From Sciurus carolinensis (Eukaryota > Chordata > Mammalia > Rodentia > Sciuridae): DNA of 64,000 nucleotides. The notes beneath the pieces were generated by a model. That model had not been told where the DNA came from and did no database searches. It saw only the letters and a list, made by a program, of their open reading frames with translations. Positions 21,480-31,799 of this stretch are shown here, piece after piece. Each line of letters begins with the position of its first letter. Positions within the stretch are counted from its first letter, which is position 1. A program made the position numbers and the translations under genes. The stretch spans positions 93,422,581 to 93,486,580 of the forward strand of contig NC_062225.1 in assembly GCF_902686445.1 (NCBI RefSeq). The letters are read 5' to 3'.

Positions 21480-21850
21480 TGGAAAAAATCCCCTCATCCC
21501 AACTCCTGAGATTGTTTTAAACTCTTAAAAGGAAATATTCTAGTGTTTCAAAAATTTGACTTGATTTAACATGCACATTTGTTTAAAAAACAAAATATTA
21601 ATTAGTTTCCAGGCCTGTAAACACAACAATTTGGGAACTAGTCATTTTAAGATACTATTATTTCAAATTATTGTTAAATGAAGTTGTCCATCAACATATC
21701 GCCAAAACAAAATGTCGCCTATGTCCGGTCTCCATCAGTCTGCACTGGATGTGCTGTTAATTACATGCAGTGACGCCGCTGGCTTCTTGCGTTGGGCATT
21801 TAAAACGACTGTGTCTTTAGATCCGGGAGATCAGGTGTTGGACGTGCATT
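21480..21850. promoter_or_regulatory. AT-rich unique island, candidate conserved enhancer
   Basis: A 370-bp complex AT-rich block without repeat character or open frame. It contains a forkhead-type TGTAAACA (in CCAGGCCTGTAAACACAAC near 21611), a TAATTA core in AAAATATTAATTAGTTTCC, and another TAATTA in GTGCTGTTAATTACATGCAG. Clustered homeodomain and forkhead motifs in unique DNA are typical of developmental enhancers. This is inference; conservation was not tested. Confidence 0.4.
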
Positions 21851-22550
21851 AGAGTAAAAGTGGCTTTCCAGCCATTTGGAGAGGTAGCCTGGACTCCGCT
21901 GGGCACTGGTAAACTCCAGGGAGGAGAACACACCATGGAGGCGAAAGCGGAGGCTGTGTCCAGCGCTGAAGTGTGTGCTCTGGGCGGGGACTGGCCGCCT
22001 GACCCCTTGTGCAGGTGGTGGTTGCCAGCCCTGCTTTGCAGCCTCTCGGGCACACCCAGGGTTGTTGTGCCCAGTTCCTGCCGCAACGGTGGCGTCTCAG
22101 TGCTCTGCAGTGTGACTTAGCAAGGAGACAAAGCAGCTTAACTCGCCACGTGGTTACTGATTTTAAAACAGCACAATGCTCTCTGCAGTGCATGTCTTCA
22201 AAAATCTCCACTTGTTCCTCCTCTGAAGTTAGATTTAGTGTTAATAATGGCCATGGTTCTGAGCTCTGGATGTTTCAAGCCCTTTTTCGGAATAAGTCCA
22301 GCCCCAGCACCAAGCTGCGCAGATCATTGCCTGTTCTTTTTGGCCTGCAGGAGAGGCAGAAGGGCTCAGGCAGGTGAAGCAAGGATGATTCTAACCCAGG
22401 AACCTCTCCCAGCGCATCCCCAGGTGAAAGGCCTCTGGCCCTAAGCCTTTGCCTTTCCACTGTGGATGACTTAGGTAGACTCAGAGTCCCGGGAAAGGTC
22501 TAGATGCGTGTGTTGGGTGTAAGTGTTGGAATTAACCTTGAGGTTAACAA
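21851..22550. other. Unique stretch, no gene seen
   Basis: Single-copy-looking DNA. Around 22110-22330 the texture resembles the AT-richer island upstream and may extend it. Confidence 0.35.
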
Positions 22551-22552
22551 AT

Positions 22553-22553
22553 C

Positions 22554-22629
<76 letters not shown>

Positions 22630-22665
22630 GGGGGAGAGAGAGAGAAGATGGGGGAGAGAGAGAAT
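22553..22665. repeat. (TG)n-(AG)n compound microsatellite
   Basis: A TG run at about 22555-22586 passes into an AG run to about 22626, followed by two 21-bp GATGGGGGAGAGAGAGAGAA-type units. Confidence 0.95.
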
Positions 22666-24507
22666 CTCTTCTTCCTGTGTAGAGTTCAGTAATTCAGTCT
22701 CTTTGGTCTCAAGAAAATAATTACTCATCTTTCTGAAGTTTTTCTCCAATATAGTTCATGACTTCTTTTTACCAAAGTGTTTGTTTTCCTAAAAGAGGAA
22801 CATAAGAGCAAGGACCCTCCGAGTGAGCCCCGTCCTGGCCCTCTCTCGTCCCACTCTGCTGCCCCGAGGCAAGAGGCTTCTGGGAGCCTGAGCTGCCAGT
22901 GTGGTGGCAGGGGGACCTGCGCTGGGTGGACTGTGGCTGCTTTGTGCAGGAGAGTGATGGGCTGTGTTGTTTCCAGCTGTCCTGGGGTCAAGGAGGAGAG
23001 CTGTGGAGCTTCCAGACTTGTGGGGAATCAGACAGGGAGGGACCTCGTTGGCTTTCAGTAGCCCTGCCGCAGAGCCTGGGTGTTCTGAGGACTGGAGCTG
23101 AGTGTTGGAGGGCGAGGTTCTCCAGCAGGTGGACCCACGTGGGTGCCCATGGTCTCTCCTCTGAGGCCAGGCGGCTTCGGGTCCCGGCTTTCCTTACCCC
23201 CACTTGCCCATGTCCGTGTATAAATCCTGCCACTGTGGTTGATCTCATGCTGCCATGGGCTCGACTCAGATCAGAGAGCACTTAGCCACTGAGCAGTAGG
23301 CATGTAGCAACCAGCACAAGCAGGCCTGAAAGCCCCGGCCATCGGCCCTCCCCATGGCCACACTCAGGGCCAGCGCAAGCCAAGCTCATGCTGTGGATCT
23401 GAGAGATGGCAGCAGCTGGGTGGAGCTCGGCCCGCTCCCCGTGAGCCCCGCTCTGCGGAGTGCATCCCCTTACTGTGAATCCACCTTTCTGACGCTCCAA
23501 GAGTTCTTAGTTGGCAAGTCTCCCCGTAAAAACCACACATCTTCTGCAGACCAGGGTTCAAAGGCCTCCAGACTGGGGGATGCGGGGGCCCAGGATGGAT
23601 GGGGGCTGCACACAGGGCAGATTTGGAGGTGCCTGAGCAGGGTGGCAAAGGTGGGAAGGGCGAGGGGCAGCCCTGCAAGGCCTGGAAGGGGCTACAGTAC
23701 AGGGCTGGGTTCCTGAGTCCTGGGGTCATCAGAGACCTGCGAGTGCAGGGGGCTCAGCACGGTGGGGCAGGCTCTGGAGTCCCCGAGTGCAGGGATCACC
23801 TGATCAAGACCTGCTTCTTCTCCTTACGCCTCGATCATCTAGGTCACAGCCAGGTAGATCCAGGAGGGCACAGCCGTTTCCGGAAGTTTCTGGGGCCTGC
23901 TCCCCTCTGGCTATTCAGGTGAGTCAGGGTTCTGTCCCTGGGGGGGTAGAGGCAGCAGCTCTGCATCTCAGGTCTCCAAGCTGCTCCTGGTGGCCAGGCC
24001 TCGGGGCGCTGCCTTGCGCCCAGCCAGCAGCTGAGCCTGGGCTCTGACCTGCATGGTTCTGCCTGTGGACTGATCTGCTGCTCCAGGACTCTCCTGACCA
24101 CCTGATGCCTGAGCCAGGGCTCGGTGCCCCTTCTATCCGTGTGGGCCAGCCGGCTGGTGCCTGGACAGCCTGCCCACTGCAGGACCGTCCCATGCTCAGC
24201 CAGCCCCACACAGGTGACGCCATGGGGCCGAGGCCCCTCTGTCCCGGACACGCACCCACTTCCAGGTAACCCTGCTCTCACGGGTCTCCAGGAAGCCTCA
24301 GGGCTCGCCTGAGCACAGCCCTCAAGGGACTGAGCAAAGGCATCGGAAAAATCTCCCGGTCATCATTTTCGGGCCGCCTGTCCCTCCACAGGACCCACAG
24401 GGCAGCCTCCTCTGCGGAGCCGGGAGTTTCAGCCAGCGCCTGGGGTCTCGCTGCAGATATTGACCAGCCCTCTTTCTTTTCAGAAAGGAGCTTAGCTTAA
24501 TGTAGTA
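22666..24507. other. Unique stretch of 1.8 kb, no gene supported
   Basis: GC-rich single-copy-looking DNA with overlapping open frames on both strands (such as 23354-23716 plus against 23364-23729 minus). No domain or exon structure is recognisable. Confidence 0.4.
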
Positions 24508-24510
24508 TTA

Positions 24511-25009
24511 TGGTGTGTGTGTGTTCTTTGTGTGTGTGCTGTTGTCTCTGTGTAGTTTGGTGTGTGAGTATAACCATGCTATTGTCTGTGTGTGTCTCTG
24601 TGTGTGTGTGTGATTGTGTGCATGTGTCTGTGTGGTTGTGTATGTGTGGCTCTGTGTTGTCTTGTGTGGTGAGGGGTCTGTGGTTGTGTTGTCTCTGTGT
24701 GTAGTCCGGTGTGTATGGGTATGGCTGTCTGTGCTGTTGTCTGTGTGTATGGTGTGTGTATGTGTGGATGTGTGGCTGTGTGGTTGTATACGTGTGGTTC
24801 TCTGTGTTGTCTTGTGTGGGGAGGGCTCTGTGGGTGTGTTGTCTCTGTGTGTAGTCTGGTGTGTGTGTGCATGTGGCTGTGTGGTTGTGTATGTGTGGTT
24901 CTGTGTTCTCTTGTGTGGTGAGGGGTCTGTGGTTGTGTTGTCTCTGTGTGTAGTCTGGTGTGTGTGGGTATGGCTGTCTGTGCTGTTGTCTGTGTGTATG
25001 GGGTACGTG

Positions 25010-25041
<32 letters not shown>

Positions 25042-25140
25042 CACCCGCGTGTGGCTGTGTGGTTGTGTACGTGTGGCTCTCTGTGCTGCTGTCTTGTGTG
25101 GGGAGGGCTCCGTGTGTGCGGTGTCTCCGTCTGAGGTGTG
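24511..25140. repeat. TG-rich array with long-period repeats
   Basis: Over 600 bp are made of TG dinucleotides with C and A interruptions. On a larger scale, a block containing TGTCTTGTGTGG, GAGGG and TGTTGTCTCTGTGTGTAGTC recurs near 24657, 24807, 24910 and (diverged) 25090, spaced about 100-180 bp apart. The open frames on both strands (such as 24508-25209 minus, rich in Thr and His) are repeat translations. A pure GT stretch lies at about 25009-25040. Confidence 0.9.
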
Positions 25141-25516
25141 TTTTATTGTCCCCACTGGGGCAAAGCCTGCGGTCACGATGCTGAGAAGCCTCTTTGAGTC
25201 GACTTTCATCTCTGCCTCTTAAGGAACGGGCCAGTTAAGTGTCTTTGAAGCCATTACGGAAACTTTCAGAGGGAGGATGGTGCAAATCACAAGGAAAGGC
25301 CCCTCTCTCCCTGACGGCGTTCATTAATTTTCTGTTGACACTTGGACATCCCTGTCCCTCCCTGGCAGAGGTGCCGGAGGAGAAGTTGCTCGAGCCCACG
25401 GGGTGGGCTGGGTCCTAGGCTCCAGGTTGTCTGGGTGGGATTTGTCTTCATCTGCAGTTCAGAGTGAAGAGGAGGAGGGACTGTGCGGACCTGGGCATAG
25501 CTGCTGACCCAGACAG
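25141..25516. other. Unique stretch, no gene seen
   Basis: Includes a balanced, non-repetitive block at 25170-25345 (with a GCGTTCATTAATTTTC segment) that could be a small non-coding element. Nothing else is recognised. Confidence 0.35.
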
Positions 25517-26066
25517 GTGACTGGGCCGCACAGCAGGGACCCCCAGGAGGAAGGCTCCAGAAACATCCACAGAGCTAGTGACCAGGTCAGCACAGCAGGG
25601 ACCCCCAGGAGGAAGACTCCAGAGACTTCCACAGAGCTAGTGACCAGGTCAGCACAGCAGGGACCCCCAGGAGGAAGACTCCAGAGACTTCCACAGAGCT
25701 AGTGACCAGGTCAACCCAGCAGGGACCCCAGGAGGAAGGCTCCAGAGGCTTCCACAGAGCTAGTGACCAGGTCAGCACAGCAGGGACCCCCAGGAGGAAG
25801 GCTCCAGAGGCTTCCACAGAGCTAGTGACCAGGTCAACCCAGCAGGGACCCCAGGAGGAAGGCTCCAGAGGCTTCCACAGAGCTAGTGACCAGGTCAGCA
25901 CAGCAGGGACCCCAGGAGGAAGGCTCCAGAGGCTTCTACAGAACTAGTGACCAGGTCAGCACAGCAGGGACCCCAGGAGGAAGGCTCCAGAGGCTTCCAC
26001 AGAGCTAGTGACCAGGTCAGCCCAGCAGGGACCCCAGGAGGAAGGCTCCAGAGGCTTCTACAGAGG
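25517..26066. repeat. 61-62 bp minisatellite, 9 copies
   Basis: Units start with GTGACCAGGTCAGCACAGCA (or CAACCC, or GTGACTGGGCCGCACAGCA in the first) at 25517, 25578, 25640, 25702, 25763, 25825, 25886, 25947 and 26008. Each has AGGAGGAAGGCTCCAGAG and CCACAGAGCTA. Two subtypes alternate in places (CAGCACAG versus CAACCCAG; 61 versus 62 bp by one C). Open frames are repeat translations. Confidence 0.95.
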
Positions 26067-27674
26067 AGAGGGCATTCAGAGGGCACAGTGCACTGGCAGG
26101 AATGGGAGTGGCCAGCAGGGGCAGGACAGGGTCAGGGGAAAGGAAGGAGGGAAGGAGTGCCCAACGGCCCTGGCAGAGCATTCGGGTCCTGGCAGAGGAC
26201 AGTGAAGGCCCTGGGGCTCCTGCAGGGCCTTGTCCACCGACAGCAGCCCCGGATATGTCTCAGGCACATGGCGGCTCCAGCCCTCTTCACGGTTGCTGAT
26301 GGCGGCAGGTCGCCCTCAGCACCCCAGGAGCCCGCCTGGCCCCTGACTCCCACGGCCCCTGACTCTGTGGGCAGGGCCTTCCTCCTGTCACAGGGCTGCA
26401 CAGCCTGGGGCGGTGGCAGCAGGGCACTGTCTGCATTTGTGGGTCTGGACCTGGGGACGGTGGCACCCTGCTGCACTGCCCCAGGAGCCCAGGAGTCCGC
26501 GCGGTCCTCTGAGCTGAGGGCCCTGCAGAGCTACCAGAAAGGCTCTGAGCCATGAGGCAGGTTAGAGCTGGGGTTCTGCCTGGGCAACGGTGCCCGGCGG
26601 CCGTGAGCCCTCGGCAGGGAGGGTGCTGGGAGCCAGTGCAGACCGGCCGTCAGGCAGAGAGCAGCACGGGGAGGCGGTGGGGGGAGGGTGGTGCCAGCCT
26701 GACCCTGGTGCTCCTGGGAGTCACAGCAGTGCCCAGCATGGTGGAGCACACGCTCTGACGGCCCCAGGGACGGTTGGCAGGGAGGGTGGTAAGCTGCATG
26801 CGGTGGGGGTGAGCAGCTGACGAGATGGTGGCCTTGAGGGGGTGCACCCGGGGCGTTCCAGGAGCCCTGAGGGCAGCCCACAGCCCTGCCACGGGGGCGC
26901 GTGCCAGTCAGAGAGGTGGGAAGGAACTGGGGGCACGGCAGAGGCTGAATGGAAGGGGAAGTGCTTGGTGCGTTGTCCCTGGGTGGGCTGCTGACCAGGG
27001 CTGGTGGGAAAGATGGGGACAGGCCTCCAGGGCTCCGGAGATTTCTGTGTGGTGGCTCCTCACCTGGGGACAGAGCTGGCTGAGGCCTGCAGGTGGGCAG
27101 CGTGCCTCTCCGCCCGTCCAGCCCCTCCCGCCATCACTGATCACACAGCTGGGCACTGGCCACAGACCTGGGCCTGGCCTCACGGAGCCTGGATGGTAGC
27201 AGAGGGGACAGCAAAGCCCAAGGGGACACAGCCCGTCCAGAGGAGGGTGGACTGACTAGCCCACTAAGAAAGGGAACCGCTGCTCACACTGTCAAGGACT
27301 GCCCAAGGGCTGGGCCACCACCCGGACACTGAGCCAACAGGTGTGGAGGCTGGAAGCAGGGTCCACACTGTCTGCCCACCTTCCAGTCACACCGTCTGTC
27401 TGCCCACCTTCCAGTCTGACGGACAGTCAGGGCAAAGCCCTGAGGGAGGAGCAGGTTTGGCCAGCAGAGGCCCTGGAAGGCCCTGTGCTGCGGGGGACCC
27501 AGTGGGGCTGGAGGACTCAGGTCAGGGCTTGACAGCAACCCTGCTCCTGCGCACCCAGCCGCAGCTCCTCCCTGGGCCCACCTGGTCTCTTAACCTGCTG
27601 CAGCTCCAGGGATGCCCCTGTCCAGGTGCTGTGCAGGGGATGCTGTGTAGGGGGGGCCTGCCTGCTGTCTGCCT
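26067..27674. other. GC-rich unique stretch of 1.6 kb, no gene supported
   Basis: Open frames at 25947-26555 plus, 26132-26476 minus and 26825-27199 plus are Gly/Pro/Ala/Arg-rich and overlap opposing frames. None is recognisable. Confidence 0.4.
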
Positions 27675-27732
27675 GCTCTCGGGCCAGCCTCAGCTCTCGG
27701 GCCAGCCTCCGCTCTCGGGCCAGCCTCTGCTC
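27675..27732. repeat. 18-bp tandem repeat, 3 copies
   Basis: GCTCTCGGGCCAGCCTCA-type units at 27675, 27693 and 27711. Confidence 0.9.
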
Positions 27733-28351
27733 CAGGGAGTCGCTGTTTCACAGCCTCCCGTCCGCGTCTCCCTGCCCCACCCACCTTTTTAGAGATGATG
27801 TTTTCAGAGGTTCTGGCTCACATCTAATGGAGAGGAAGGTGCAGGGGTCTCCTCAGCACGCCTGTCTCCTCTAGACGCAGCCTCTCAGGGCACGCCCCAC
27901 GGCAGTGGCCATTTGTTGTAGCAGATAGAACTGCACTGGCACAGGATCGTCATGAAAGCCCACGGTCGACGGCAGGGTCCACTCTTGCACACACAGGACT
28001 TTGGACGCATGCCCAGTGACATCACAGAATCCGTGTTCCCTGCCCTGCTCCCAGCTCGACCCTCCCTACCCAGGCCCCGGCCAACACAGACCCCTCTCTG
28101 TCTCATGGTTCTGCCTTTTCCAGAACGTCACGTCGATGGAATCACAAATGAGGTGACATCTCTAGACTGGCTTCTTTCATTTTTCAGCATGCATTTGAGT
28201 TTCCTCCATGTCTTTTCATAGCTCGAGAGAGCATTTCTCTTTAGTGCTGAATAATATTCCAGGTTGGATTGGACCTCCGTTTATCCTCTAGCCTGCTGAA
28301 GGACATATTATTTGTCTCTGAGTTTTGGAGATGGTTGTTTGTTTTCTTGTC

Positions 28352-28438
28352 AGGTGTGTGTGTGGTGCTGAGAGTTGAACCAGGGCCTCACTCCTGTTAG
28401 CAAGGGCTCTAACTGAGCTACACCCCCACCTCTTTACC
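28352..28438 (-). mobile_element. ID-like SINE fragment, antisense, within L1
   Basis: GGTGCTGAGAGTTGAACCAG, CAAGGGCTCTAACTGAGCTA and CACCCCCACC read as the reverse complement of an ID-type tRNA-derived SINE. L1 sequence is on both sides. Confidence 0.7.
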
Positions 28439-28512
28439 TGTGGATTTTAAAAGCCATCTGTCCCTCTTGGATAAAAGTCCTCTATCATATGTGTTCGTAG
28501 AAAACATTTGTG

Positions 28513-28640
28513 CAGTTTGTGGACTGTCTCCTCTTTCTTTTGTCATTATCTTTACAGAGCAGTTTTTTATTTTATTCTATTTTTTTGCAGTTTGTGGACT
28601 GTCTCCTCTTTCTTTTGTCAATTTCACAGAGCAGTTTTAT
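28513..28640. repeat. Local tandem duplication of about 74 bp inside L1
   Basis: GCAGTTTGTGGACTGTCTCC through CACAGAGCAGTTTTAT (or TACAGAGCAGTTTTTT) occurs at 28513 and again at 28587 with a small difference (TTATCTTTA versus ATTTC). Confidence 0.9.
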
Positions 28641-29959
28641 TTTAAAAGGGCAGCTTATCAATTTTTCATTCACAAACTGCCTTTGCTGTTACAGGTAAAG
28701 AACCATTGCCATGTTCAAGGTCCTTCAGAATTCTTCTTAATTACTTTGTTGAGGTGTATAGCTTTGTGTTTCAACATTTAGTTCTTTGGCTCTTGTTGAG
28801 TCACGGGGTTGTATCTGCAGTGTGTGTGCATATTTACACTTGTAAGTTTTGTGTAGCCTTGCAGTCCTTCCAGCCCTTTCGTCGAAGGACTACCTCTGCT
28901 TACTGCGTGGCCTTTGCTCCTTTGTGTGAGCAGAGGTCTGCTCTGGTCTCTCCAGTATTTTCCCCTGGTCTCTTCTCTTCTAGGGGCCACACCGTCCTGG
29001 CTAATGCGCTCTACTGTGAGACTTGAAGTCAGATACTAGAACGCTCTCACTTTGTCCTCCTTCCGTGTTGGGTTAGGCAAGATGGGTCTTTAGCATCTCC
29101 ACATAAACTTTACAATCATTCTGGCAGTACCCACAAAGTAACTTGCTGGGACTTTATTTGGAATAGCATCAAACATATAATTCCTGATCGGAAGAACTGA
29201 CATCTTTTCAATGTTGAATCTTTCTGTCTATGGACATGGAATATTTCTCCATTAATTTAGTTCTTCTCTGATTTCATTAATCACAGTTTTCTAGTCTTCC
29301 TAAACTCGATCTTGAACCGAGTTTGTTAGATTTTTACCTATACTTTTTGTTTGGGCAGGGGTGTGAATATAAATACCATACTTAATCTAAAATTCTACCC
29401 TTTCATTGCCGGCATATAGGAAAGTGATTGACTTTAATGTATTCATCGTGAATTCTGAAATATGATGTCTTATTTATTTCATTTGTTTGTCGATCCTTTT
29501 GGATTTTCTGTATAGATTATTGCGTCATCTGTAAACAAAGACAGTTTTTTGAAAAAAATGTCTTCCAAATCCATAAACATTTCTTTGTCTTACTGCATTA
29601 GCTAGGACTATCAGCATGATATTGAATAGCAGTGATGAGAGAAGACATCCTTGATTTGTCCCTGATCTTAGTGGGAAAGAGTCTAGTCTCTTACCAGTAA
29701 GGTATAAGTTAGCTGTGAAGTTTGGCTGTTTTCTTTTTGCAGGGGTAGCTATTCCTTTAAGTTGAGTAATTTCCCCAGCTGTTCCTGGCTTATTGGGAGT
29801 TTTTGTTTTTGTTTTTTTGAATATGAACAGGTGCTAGGTTTTGTCAAATATCTTTTCTGTACTTACTGATATGATCATATGATTTCCCTCTTTGGTCTAG
29901 TTATGAGGATCATAAGAATCGAGTTTCTGGTGTTGATCCAGCGCCGCACACCTGGGAGA

Positions 29960-30335
29960 AGCCCAGGCCTGTACACAATGCTCCTTCTGTTACGACGAAG
30001 TCGCTCAGGCTCAGTAACCTTAAGAGGAAAGAGATCTATTCGGCTGACAGTTCTGGAGTTTAAGGGCATGGCTCCAGCTTCTGCTCAGCTCTGGCACAGG
30101 CTGCATGGGACGGGATCCCTACAGCAAGGTGGGTCACTGTGGGCGGGGCCAGAGCGGAGGAGGGCTGGGCTTTCTCGCTCTGCGAGGTCTCACTTCCCCA
30201 GAGCTAGCTGGGCTCCACAGCACCTCTGGTGGCCTTCCACTGCGTTCTGCTTCTCCAAGGTCCTACTAGATATTAGCACTGCCACGTTGGGGACCAAGCT
30301 TCCAGTGCGCCAGCCCTTGGAAGACAGGCCATGTC
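29960..30335 (-). mobile_element. MaLR-like LTR, antisense
   Basis: TTAAGAGGAAAGAGATCTAT and GGCTGACAGTTCTGGAGTTT, followed by a GCATGGCTCCAGCTTCTG block, and further on GCCACGTTGGGGACCAAGCT, fit the antisense reading of a MaLR-type LTR (GAGGTTTATTTGGCTCA..TTCTGGAG..GCATTGGGGATTAAG pattern). It abuts the L1. Confidence 0.5.
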
Positions 30336-30533
30336 CACGCAGTAGCAAAAGGGAGCTGGAGCAGTCTCTAAGGCAGCGGCCCTGTTCACCCTTGTCCCTT
30401 CTAACGGACCCTAATCAGGCACATGTGCGTGGTCTCCTCTCTAAGTGCCTTGGGTTGCTGTTAGTACACCTCTGAACCTGTCCCACGTGGACTGGATTGT
30501 TGAGTGGGTGGTCAGGGAGATACCAAGATGAGC

Positions 30534-31177
30534 ACTATGGTTTGGATGTGAGGTGTCCCTCAAAAGCTCAGGTGGGAGACAACACAGGAAGGTTCAGAGG
30601 AGAAGTGATTGGGTTGTAAGAGTCTTAACCCAATCAGTGAACTAATCCCTGTGGGATTAATTGAAGTGGAAGGGTGTGGTTGGAGGAGATTGGAATTGGG
30701 GCATGGCTTTGGGGTACGCATTTTGTATCTGGAGAGTGGAGACTATCTCTCTCTCTCTCTCTCTCTCTCTGCTTCCTGATCACCGTGATGTAAACTGTTT
30801 CCCTCTGCCACACTCTTCCTCCACGATGTTCAGCCTCACCTCGAACCCTGAGGAATGGAGCTGACCTTCTATGGCCTAAGACCTCTGAAACCATGAGCCC
30901 TCAAATAAACCTTTCCTCCTCTACAGTTGTGCTGGTTGGGGAAGCAATAGCAATTAATAGGGATTTTACAGGAAACGGCATTAGGAATTAGCTGTGGTTT
31001 TGAAACCCCAAGCGCCACTGCCTCTGTGCAGGGTGGCTGGTGACACACAGTGGTTTCTGGTAACGTGTGCAGATGCTGGGATTGTGTGTGGAGATCTGAC
31101 CACACGCCACAAGGAAGAAGCCCTGCTGGTGCGTTCAGAATCAGGAGGTCACAGCAGGTAAATAGCTGACTAAAGCA
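30534..31177 (+). mobile_element. MaLR-like solo LTR, split by a 208-bp insertion
   Basis: It begins ACTATGGTTTGGATGTGAGG and continues with CTTAACCCAATCAGTGAACT, a GGAGAGTGGAGACTATC segment with a CT run, GATGTTCAGCCTCACCTCGA and CAAATAAACCTTTCCTCC. The AATAAA near 30903 is a plausible polyadenylation signal of the LTR. At 30941 the LTR stops and 208 bp of unrelated DNA intervene. At 31149 it resumes with TCACAGCAGGTAAATAGCTG and ACTAAAGC, the expected LTR 3' terminus. No internal retroviral genes are present. The family assignment is moderate; the element's identity with the copies at 2432 and 17750 is firmer. Confidence 0.7.
30941..31148 (+). repeat. Left arm of large inverted repeat
   Basis: These 208 bp equal the reverse complement of 31592-31799 with only four mismatches that I can count (about 98% identity). 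The arm interrupts an LTR, with no poly-A tail and no target-site duplication visible, so it looks like the inserted copy and the other arm like the donor. Both arms give the same translated segment, beginning MWSDLHTQSQHLHTL; this is a by-product of the duplication and not evidence of a gene. Confidence 0.95.
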
Positions 31178-31591
31178 GTGGGAAATGAAATCTTGACTGG
31201 GAACAAAGTCTCCACACTGGAAATAAGGTGGTGGCCCCCAGCCTTGGCTCAGCCTCTTGGAGGGGCCACCCTATCCAATAGAGAACGCCCCTGCTCGCTG
31301 GCACTTGCCTCTGGGCACCTTGCTCGGGGAACTTGGGCCTGCCTGATGCATCTGTGGCTCCCCAAGTCTGCTGGTTGCCGCATCTCTTTCCCTCCACTCC
31401 TTCCTACACATAAGCCAGTGGTGCTTCTTCTAATTCCAACATTAACTTTGACTCCTTCAAAACGTGGGGGGTGGGCTTCGCTCTTAGAATCTCTCCAGCG
31501 GTGCTTCACCGGGACCAGTGCTGGCCATGCACCACAGCTGAGCCTTGTTGTCTGTGCTGGGTGCCTGACCTGCTTGTGGCCACAGCTAAAG
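31178..31591. other. Spacer of the inverted repeat, unique sequence
   Basis: About 414 bp of unique-looking DNA, with the last part of the LTR (31149-31177) preceding it. A 193-residue open frame on the plus strand (31178-31759) and a 165-residue frame on the minus strand (31249-31746) overlap and are not recognisable. Confidence 0.5.
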
Positions 31592-31799
31592 CCTCCTGAT
31601 TCTGAACGCACCAGCAGGCCTTCTTCCTTATGGCGTGTGGTCAGATCTCCACACGCAATCCCAGCATCTGCACACGTTACCAGAAACCACTGTGTGTCAC
31701 CAGCCACCCTGCACAGAGGCAGTGGCGCTTGGGGTTTCGAAACCACAGCTAATTCCTAATGCCGTTTCCTGTAAAATCCCTATTAATTGCTATTGCTTC
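31592..31799 (-). repeat. Right arm of large inverted repeat
   Basis: Reverse complement of 30941-31148 with four mismatches. Flanks on both sides are unlike any transposon end, and the sequence runs smoothly into unique DNA, so this is the probable original locus of the duplicated segment. Confidence 0.95.

Larger units (their letters stand above)
27930..29930 (-). mobile_element. Old L1 LINE, antisense, interrupted by a SINE
   Basis: The plus strand follows antisense L1 from its 3' region into ORF2. GGTTCTGCCTTTTCCAGAAC, GATGGAATCACAAATGAGG and TAGTGCTGAATAATATTCCA come first. Then follow a region ending in TGGATAAAAGTCCTCTATCA, GGAATAGCATCAAACATATA, a CATCTGTAAACAAAGACAG block, and AGACATCCTTGATTTGTCCC. 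Numerous stops and indels make ORF2 non-functional. An ID SINE interrupts it at 28352, and a local duplication lies at 28513-28640. The age class looks like L1M; the subfamily is not assigned. Confidence 0.75.

Noticed and set aside
25517..26066. Possible CRISPR array because of evenly spaced repeats
   Set aside because: The units are contiguous with no unique spacers, and the DNA is mammalian. The same applies to the arrays at 12.8, 14.3, 51.5 and 59.4 kb.
30534..31177. Possible endogenous retrovirus with coding regions
   Set aside because: Only LTR-type sequence is present at this and the other LTR copies; no gag, pol or env-like frames are nearby.
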